In this document: positions 59,409-64,000 of the stretch, in pieces
How the letters are laid out: each line of letters begins with the position of its first letter
How positions within the stretch are numbered: the first letter of the stretch is position 1
DNA from: Allofournierella_A excrementavium
GTDB taxonomy: Bacteria; Bacillota; Clostridia; Oscillospirales; Ruminococcaceae
Assembly (NCBI GenBank): GCA_019120375.1
Contig: DWVE01000030.1
Coordinates: forward strand, 25,855-89,854
Direction: 5' to 3'
DNA length: 64,000 nucleotides
Position numbers and translations under genes: made by a program
Notes under the pieces: generated by a model
Databases searched by the model: none
The model's input: only the letters and a program-made list of their open reading frames with translations
What the model was told of the DNA's origin: nothing

Positions 59409-61163
59409 TCAGCGGAACCAGATGCCCATCTCGTATTTGAAGGTGCGGTAGTTCTGCATGGTGCACTCATAGGCGTACTGGCGGATGAGGGCGCCGGTGG
59501 AGTCGTACTCGCCGAACACCATGGCCACGCCGCTGTTCACCGTCCAGTTGCCGTCGCCGCAGAGAGACCCGTTGGACACGATGCTGGAATAGGGCACCTC
59601 AAAACTTTCTTCCAGCGAGAAGGTGCGCTGGTTTTCGTCGATGCGGTAGATGTACACCTGGCTGGCGTCGCCCTCGCCGCCGTAGAGGCCGCGGCCCACG
59701 CTGTCGTCCACCGTCAGCTCCAAATCGCGGCTGTTGATGGACAGGTAGTTGTTGTTATAGAGCGACAGGTAGTAAACGCCTTCCTCCTCGCCGTCGGCGT
59801 AGTACTCCACGCAGTGCTGGCCGTACTGGGGCACGAAGCCGCCCTCCTGGGCAAGGCAGGCGTCCTCATAGGCGGTGCCCTCCCAGATGCGCTCGTCGCC
59901 CGCAAGCCAGTCCAGCGCTGGCTCGCCGTGCAGGTCCGCCACCTTCAGGATGGTGGAAGTCTCCCGGGAGGAGAGGATGACGCTGTCGCTTTCCGGCATG
60001 TACTGCAGGCTGTTCAGGTGGATCCAGTCCCACTCGCCCGCCTGCCAGAAGAAGTCGTCGGTGGCGGCCACCGGGCGGGTGATGCCGTAGTACTCCTGCA
60101 GGAAGGCGCTGAAGTTGACAAGCTCGGTCACCTCGCCGGTCTCGGTGTCGATGGAAAGCAGCCGGTCCTCCACCGTGTCGTTGCCCCGCTCTTCCGCCAG
60201 GGTCAGCACCTCGCCGTCCGCGCCCCAGCCGATGTCGTGGTGCAGGTCATATCCGCCCAGGCTGCACACCCAGGTCACCTGGCCCAGCCCGTTGATGCGG
60301 GCCAGCTTGGAGGAGGACACGCAGGTGAGGATCTCGTCGCCGCAGAACAGCACCCGGTCCAGGCCGTAGCCCTCCAGCACCATCTCATAGCGCATCACGC
60401 CGTCGTTGTCGAAGAAGAAGCCGTAACCTAGATAGCCGTTCACCCGCATCATGGCGAACAGGCCGTCGGCCTGGGCCGCGGCGGACTCGCTCTCGGTCAC
60501 CTCCAGCTGGGTGGCGTAGCCGGAGCGGGTCTGGGGCATGTCCACCGTGAAGTGGATGGTCTGCCGGGTGTTGCCCCACTTGCCGCTGATGTTCAGGGTG
60601 ACCTCGTTCACCTCGCCCGGAACAAGGCCGATGAGCTGGAACTCGTGGGTCTTGGTGTAGTCTTTGCCGGAGGCGTCCGCCGCTTCGGCGGAAAAGTCGG
60701 CCAGCCCGTCCACATGCACGGTGTAACTCACCGAGGTGGCCATGTCGGTCTCAAAATAGAGATACAGGCCGTTGCTTCCGGTGCCGTAGGGGTTCAGGAT
60801 GGCCAGCGGCATGGAGGCGGTCCATTCCAGGTCGGAATTGTGTTTCAGTTCCTCCACCACCTGATGCAGCCGTTCCTGCACGCCCTCGTCGTAGTAGGTG
60901 AAGCCCTCCTGCTCAATGTCCTGGGGCACCAGCTGCAGGGCTTTCAGCCCGTCGCCCAGGTCGGCCTCGGCCAGGTCCACCTCCCACTGGCTGCTCTGGG
61001 CCACCACGTCGCCGGTGGAGAAAGTCCAGTCGGTGCGGGCGGCCTGCTCCTGGGCCGTGAAGGCCTTGGAGACCTGCACCACAACGATGGGGATGAGCAC
61101 TGCCAGCGCCAGCAGCACCACCCCCGCCAGGATCATCCATTTCCATATTTGTTTCACTTTCAT
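59409..61163 (-). CDS. Membrane-anchored arylsulfate sulfotransferase (ASST family)
   Basis: A 584-residue extracellular enzyme with an N-terminal anchor (WMILAGVVLLALAVLIPIVV). Residues about 210-560 form a beta-propeller typical of arylsulfotransferases. The active-site residues can be read in order: YDLHHDIGW (His 308/309), DWIHLNSLQY (His 382), SSRETSTIL (Arg 400), and QYGQHCVEY (His 450). In the E. coli enzyme the equivalent residues (His 252, His 356, Arg 374, His 436) transfer sulfate through a histidine intermediate. The His-to-Arg spacing of 18 is the same here. Such enzymes move sulfate from aryl sulfates to phenols without PAPS. The gene lies 16 bases after a TauE/SafE exporter gene. 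Confidence 0.9.
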   Translation of the reverse strand: MKVKQIWKWMILAGVVLLALAVLIPIVVVQVSKAFTAQEQAARTDWTFSTGDVVAQSSQWEVDLAEADLGDGLKALQLVPQDIEQEGFTYYDEGVQERLHQVVEELKHNSDLEWTASMPLAILNPYGTGSNGLYLYFETDMATSVSYTVHVDGLADFSAEAADASGKDYTKTHEFQLIGLVPGEVNEVTLNISGKWGNTRQTIHFTVDMPQTRSGYATQLEVTESESAAAQADGLFAMMRVNGYLGYGFFFDNDGVMRYEMVLEGYGLDRVLFCGDEILTCVSSSKLARINGLGQVTWVCSLGGYDLHHDIGWGADGEVLTLAEERGNDTVEDRLLSIDTETGEVTELVNFSAFLQEYYGITRPVAATDDFFWQAGEWDWIHLNSLQYMPESDSVILSSRETSTILKVADLHGEPALDWLAGDERIWEGTAYEDACLAQEGGFVPQYGQHCVEYYADGEEEGVYYLSLYNNNYLSINSRDLELTVDDSVGRGLYGGEGDASQVYIYRIDENQRTFSLEESFEVPYSSIVSNGSLCGDGNWTVNSGVAMVFGEYDSTGALIRQYAYECTMQNYRTFKYEMGIWFR

Positions 61164-61179
61164 GTTGTGTCCACCTGCT

Positions 61180-61956
61180 TTACAGTAGATTCAACACCAG
61201 CAAAAGCAGCCCCACTGCCGTGAGGATGGCGCCGGTGAGGCGGTTGAGTAAAAGAGAGTCGGCCTTGGCGGCGATGCGGGCGGCCAGCTGCGCCCAGAAA
61301 AGGGTGAACACCACGCAAAGCGCCAGAGGAAGAAGCCGGGGGGCGCTGCCCAAAGCAAAGTGGCTCGCCGCGCCCAGCAAAGCGGAAAAGGTCATGATGA
61401 ACACGCTGGTACCCACCGCCGTTTTCAGCTCGTAGCCCAGCACGAAGGTCAGCACCATCAGCATCATCATGCCGCCGCCCGCGCCGAACACCCCGCACAC
61501 CAGGCCCACCGCCCCGCCGCCCGCGGCGCTCATCCACACCCGGCGCTTCCCCGCGCCGGGCCCGGCGGGATGGGCGGGGGCCAGGATGGGAAAGAACAAA
61601 AACCGCAGACCCAGCACCAGGGCCATCGCCACCGAAAAACCGCCGAGGGTGTTGTCCGGCAAAAAGGTGGAAAGCCAGCTGCCCGCCACGGTCATGCACA
61701 GCACGCCCGCCATCATCACCAGCCCGTTGCGCAGGTCGATGGAGCCGTTTTTGCCGTAGGTGCGGGCGCTGGCGGCGCTGGCCAGCACGTCGCTGGCCAA
61801 AGCGATGCCGATGGCCTCATAGGCGGGCATGTCCAGCAGGGTGACCAGCATGGGGGTGATCACGGTGGCGGCGCTCAGGCCGGCAAAGCCCGTGCCCAGG
61901 CCCGCCCCGGCGCCCGCCAGAAAACAGATCAGTATCTCGAACCAGAGTTCGCTCAA
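61180..61956 (-). CDS. TauE/SafE-family sulfite/anion exporter
   Basis: A 258-residue membrane protein with about eight helices. It has LAGAGAGLGTGFAGLSAATV, MPAYEAIGIALASDVLASAA and GLVCGVFGAGGGMMMLMVLT, the Gly-rich paired motifs of the TauE/SafE family. The ion could be sulfite, sulfoacetate or another anion. The start is TTG at 61956, as no ATG fits; AAAGGAAG is upstream. The next gene on the strand, 16 bases away, is an arylsulfotransferase, so the pair may handle sulfur oxyanions together. Confidence 0.87.
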   Translation of the reverse strand: MSELWFEILICFLAGAGAGLGTGFAGLSAATVITPMLVTLLDMPAYEAIGIALASDVLASAASARTYGKNGSIDLRNGLVMMAGVLCMTVAGSWLSTFLPDNTLGGFSVAMALVLGLRFLFFPILAPAHPAGPGAGKRRVWMSAAGGGAVGLVCGVFGAGGGMMMLMVLTFVLGYELKTAVGTSVFIMTFSALLGAASHFALGSAPRLLPLALCVVFTLFWAQLAARIAAKADSLLLNRLTGAILTAVGLLLLVLNLL

Positions 61957-62279
61957 AACGAAGGACTTCCTTTCAGAAAAACGGGCGCGAAAGGCCCTGT
62001 GAACTCAACGATAGCAGACCCGGCTTAACCGGGACTAAAGGAAAAAGCGGAAGAAAAGGGCCCTCTGTGCCGCAGGAACATCCGCGAGGCCCAAAAGCAC
62101 GTTCCGCCGAAAAACGCCGGAGGCTGCCGGCTTTTGAAAAAAACGGGCGAGCGATGGGCCATCCCAAGTATATCAAAACCGCCCGAAGAGTGGGATATAA
62201 AATTGAAAAATAATAAAAAATTTTTTTCAAAATCCCCGCAGCGGGCCCGCCCCGGCGCTGAAAGGCTGAAAAAAGCCGG
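61957..62279. other. Intergenic region upstream of the TauE gene and marR
   Basis: In this 323-base stretch I see no gene or convincing RNA. The left part has GC-rich inverted repeats (for example CCCGG-CTTAA-CCGGG near 62019), and 62190-62240 is an A/T-rich tract. A TATACT-like -10 for the minus gene lies near 62167-62172, without a good -35. Confidence 0.4.
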
Positions 62280-62321
62280 CTGACAAAGGAAAGCCCCCTG
62301 CATATAATTAACACTGTTAAT
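62280..62321 (+). promoter_or_regulatory. marR promoter with overlapping operator
   Basis: CTGACA (62280-62285), 17-base spacer, TATAAT (62303-62308). A perfect dyad ATTAACA-C-TGTTAAT (62307-62321) overlaps the -10 and start point, as for autorepressed MarR genes. Confidence 0.85.
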
Positions 62322-62341
62322 CAAATACAGGGGGTGCTTTT

Positions 62342-62770
62342 ATGGAATGGACGGATATGGTGCGCTGCCAGCAGCAGATGCAAAAGCTGATGCGGGCCCT
62401 GCTGCCGGCGCGGGGGGCGGCGCTCACGGCCAGCGAGTGCGAGCTTCTGGCCTGCCTGTATCTGCGGCCGGACCACAACACGCCGGTCCTGCTCAGCCAG
62501 GCGAGCGGGATGAAAAAAGAGGCGGTGAGCCGCTGCCTGAAAGCGCTCTATGAAAAAGACTGCATCTCCAAACAGCGGAACGAGGCCGACGAGCGCAGCT
62601 ATCAGCTGTTCATCACCGACACCGGCCTGGAGGAGCTGAAGAAGGGCTACGAGAGCATTTTGCAGCCCTTTTATGACCTGTGGCGGGCAGCGCCCGGGGA
62701 GTTCGAGGCGTTCATGCATTGCGCGGAGCGGCTGGCCGCCCACATCGAGGAGGAAAAGGAAAACCCGTGA
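62342..62770 (+). CDS. MarR-family transcriptional regulator
   Basis: A 142-residue winged-helix regulator. Residues about 25-95 carry the MarR core (ALTASECELLACLYL, VLLSQASGMKKEAVSRCLKA, and the wing EADERSYQLFITDTG). Flanking helices (1-25 and 100-142) should form the dimer. It probably represses the membrane protein gene that overlaps its stop (GTGA at 62767-62770) and its own promoter. The inducer is unknown. RBS is CAGGGGGTG. Confidence 0.92.
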   Translation: MEWTDMVRCQQQMQKLMRALLPARGAALTASECELLACLYLRPDHNTPVLLSQASGMKKEAVSRCLKALYEKDCISKQRNEADERSYQLFITDTGLEELKKGYESILQPFYDLWRAAPGEFEAFMHCAERLAAHIEEEKENP

Positions 62771-63827
62771 CGAGAAAATTTTATGACGCGCTGCAGCTGG
62801 ACCCGTCGATTTTGAAACGGCGCATCGCCGCCTGCGAAACAAGGAAGGAAAAGACCTTTTACCGGGCGGCCATGGCGGTGCGCTCGGCGCTCATCGTGGC
62901 CTTTGCCACAGCCTGTTGTCCGGCTTGTTCGGCGCGGACAACACACCCATGGCGGTGGCGCTGTTCTGCATGCTGCTGGGCATCCGCTTCGTGAACTTTG
63001 AGTATTGCGCCGGCGATTCGCTGGCGGGGCTGGCGGCGGCGCTGGCCATCCTGACGCTGGCGCCCTGCGCCGCGGCCCAGGCGGGGCCGGCGCTTGTGGC
63101 GCCGCTGCACTTCGCCGCCTTCTTCGCGCTGCTCTTTCTGACCAGCCAGCGGCCGGAGATGGGCAACGGCGGCATTTACAGTTTTGCGTATATCTACCTC
63201 ACCGGCAACCCGGTGGCGGACGAGGCGCTGGCCCGCCGGGGGCTGATGGCGCTGGCGGGCTGGCTTCTCTGCGGGGCCATCCTGCTGGCAAAGCACCGCG
63301 GCCGCCACGCGGACACCCGCTTTCACCACCTGGTGCGCCGGTTCCGCCTTTCCCGGCCGGAGTGCCTTTGGCAGCTGCGTATGGCGCTGGGGGTGAGCCT
63401 TGTGCTGGCGGCGGGGCAGGTTTTCGGGGTGGAGCGCTTCATGTGGATGGGATTTGCCTGCGGGTCGCTGCTGTCGGAATACCCCCTGCCCGGCAGCGCC
63501 GCCGTCCGCTTTTGGCAGCGCATCGCGGGGGCGGCGGCGGGCTGCGCCGCCTTTGCCCTGCTCTATCTGGCGCTGCCGGCCGGCCTGCGCCCGCTGCTGG
63601 GGCCCCTGGGCGGGTTCTGCATGGGCTTTTGCACCGATTACCGCTACAAGACGGCGATGAACTGCTTCGGCGCGCTGATGATCGGCGCGGGGCTTTACGG
63701 CCTTTCGGGGGCGGTGGCGCTGCGTCTGGCGGACACGGTGCTGGGCGCGGCCTTCGGCCTTTGTTTCGCCGCGCTGTTCCACCGGCTGTCGCGCCGCCTT
63801 CTGCCCGCGGCGGACCCGGCGCTCTGA
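62767..63827 (+). pseudogene. FUSC/aromatic-acid-exporter-like membrane protein, frameshifted near 62911
   Basis: Two frames together encode one polytopic membrane protein of about 353 residues. Frame one starts at GTG 62767 (overlapping marR) and reads TRKFYDALQLDPSILKRRIA then VRSALIVAFATA. Frame two continues LSGLFGADNTPMAVALFCML to the stop at 63827, with about eight helices. Adding one base in GCCTGTTG at 62911-62918 (to GCCCTGTTG) joins them. The overall pattern (hydrophobic core, then a cytoplasmic KHRGRHADTRFHHLVRRFRL, then a second membrane half) suggests FUSC/YccS-type exporters, though the match is by eye. Confidence 0.7.
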
Positions 63828-63870
63828 ACCAAAACACAAAAGGAAAACCGGCGCACCGCTTTTGGCGGTG

Positions 63871-64000
63871 TGCACTTGTCAAGCAAAAGTAGACACAGAA
63901 AAGCAATTTAGAGGAAGCCCCGTTCAGACCTGTACTGAACGGGGCTTTTATAGCCCAAAGCGGCGGCAGGTCGATCATGATTGAAGAAGTGGACGTAGTT
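63871..64000 (-). mobile_element. End of an IS3-family insertion sequence (partial)
   Basis: The element reaches from about 63871 beyond the window. Its end reads TGTCTACTTTTGCTTGACAA on the minus strand outward of the transposase gene, consistent with an IS3-family terminal repeat ending in CA. The other end lies outside. Confidence 0.7.
63908..64000 (-). CDS. IS3-family transposase, C-terminal end (partial)
   Basis: On the minus strand the frame enters at the window edge and reads NYVHFFNHDRPAAALGYKSP then VQYRSERGFL and stops at 63908 (TAA). The NxxRPHxALGYKSPxxY ending is characteristic of IS3-family OrfB (rve integrase core). The catalytic DDE part lies outside the window. The final codons overlap a hairpin (AGCCCCGTTCAG with its complement, 63917-63948). 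Confidence 0.88.
   Translation of the reverse strand, partial: NYVHFFNHDRPAAALGYKSPVQYRSERGFL

Overview
The window comes from a GC-rich Gram-positive gut-type Firmicute, most likely an Oscillospiraceae/Ruminococcaceae relative. Grounds: lipobox lipoproteins, a class B sortase, a T-box leader, LacI, WYL and XRE regulators, AGGAGG-type ribosome binding sites, a SpoVK/CbbX-type AAA ATPase, and very GC-rich third codon positions. The taxon is inferred from gene content and style, not from a marker gene.

Layout. 1-2603 (minus): an MacB/FtsX-like ABC exporter, permease cut by the window edge. 2856-7399 (plus): a tight three-gene operon of a radical SAM/SPASM enzyme, a membrane protein with a Gly-rich then Cys-Ala-repeat tail, and an AAA ATPase; this is the best candidate for an undescribed system. 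7503-8621: an ion permease. 8798-11467 (minus): two tandem paralogous membrane-anchored proteins with LytM/M23 folds that have lost the metal ligands. 11635-22133 (minus): a long operon encoding the whole shikimate pathway plus both prephenate branches (pheA, aroB, aroC, an aroE-aroK fusion, aroQ, aroF, aroA, tyrA), followed by a WYL regulator, mutY and a small membrane protein. 22236-24755 (minus): three membrane or small proteins of unclear role and a PlsC acyltransferase. 24925-30586 (minus): maltodextrin-type ABC uptake, 4-alpha-glucanotransferase and a LacI regulator with its promoter and operator. 30926-37382: two beta-helix surface proteins, a class B sortase and a divergent XRE regulator with operator dyads. 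37478-38275: a lipoprotein whose promoter spacer is a run of ten G. 38336-40057: asnS with a T-box leader. 40154-44869: a permuted papain-like hydrolase, a TP0381-type membrane protein and a siderophore/iron ABC uptake system. 44969-50625: a purine module of NCS2 permease, three-subunit xanthine dehydrogenase (molybdenum subunit frameshifted) and a MocA-like cytidylyltransferase. 50680-58010: a lower-GC segment with a HTH-sugar kinase fusion, a second sugar ABC system, a DUF5107/TPR protein and an IS200-type element. 58116-64000: a broken small lipoprotein, an RmlD-like reductase, an arylsulfotransferase next to a TauE/SafE anion exporter, a MarR regulator over a frameshifted membrane protein, and the end of an IS3-family element.

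The genes form mostly self-contained operons. Three frameshifts fall between 48.8 and 62.9 kb; they are either real decay or sequence errors, and reads are needed to tell. No tRNA, rRNA or CRISPR array was seen.
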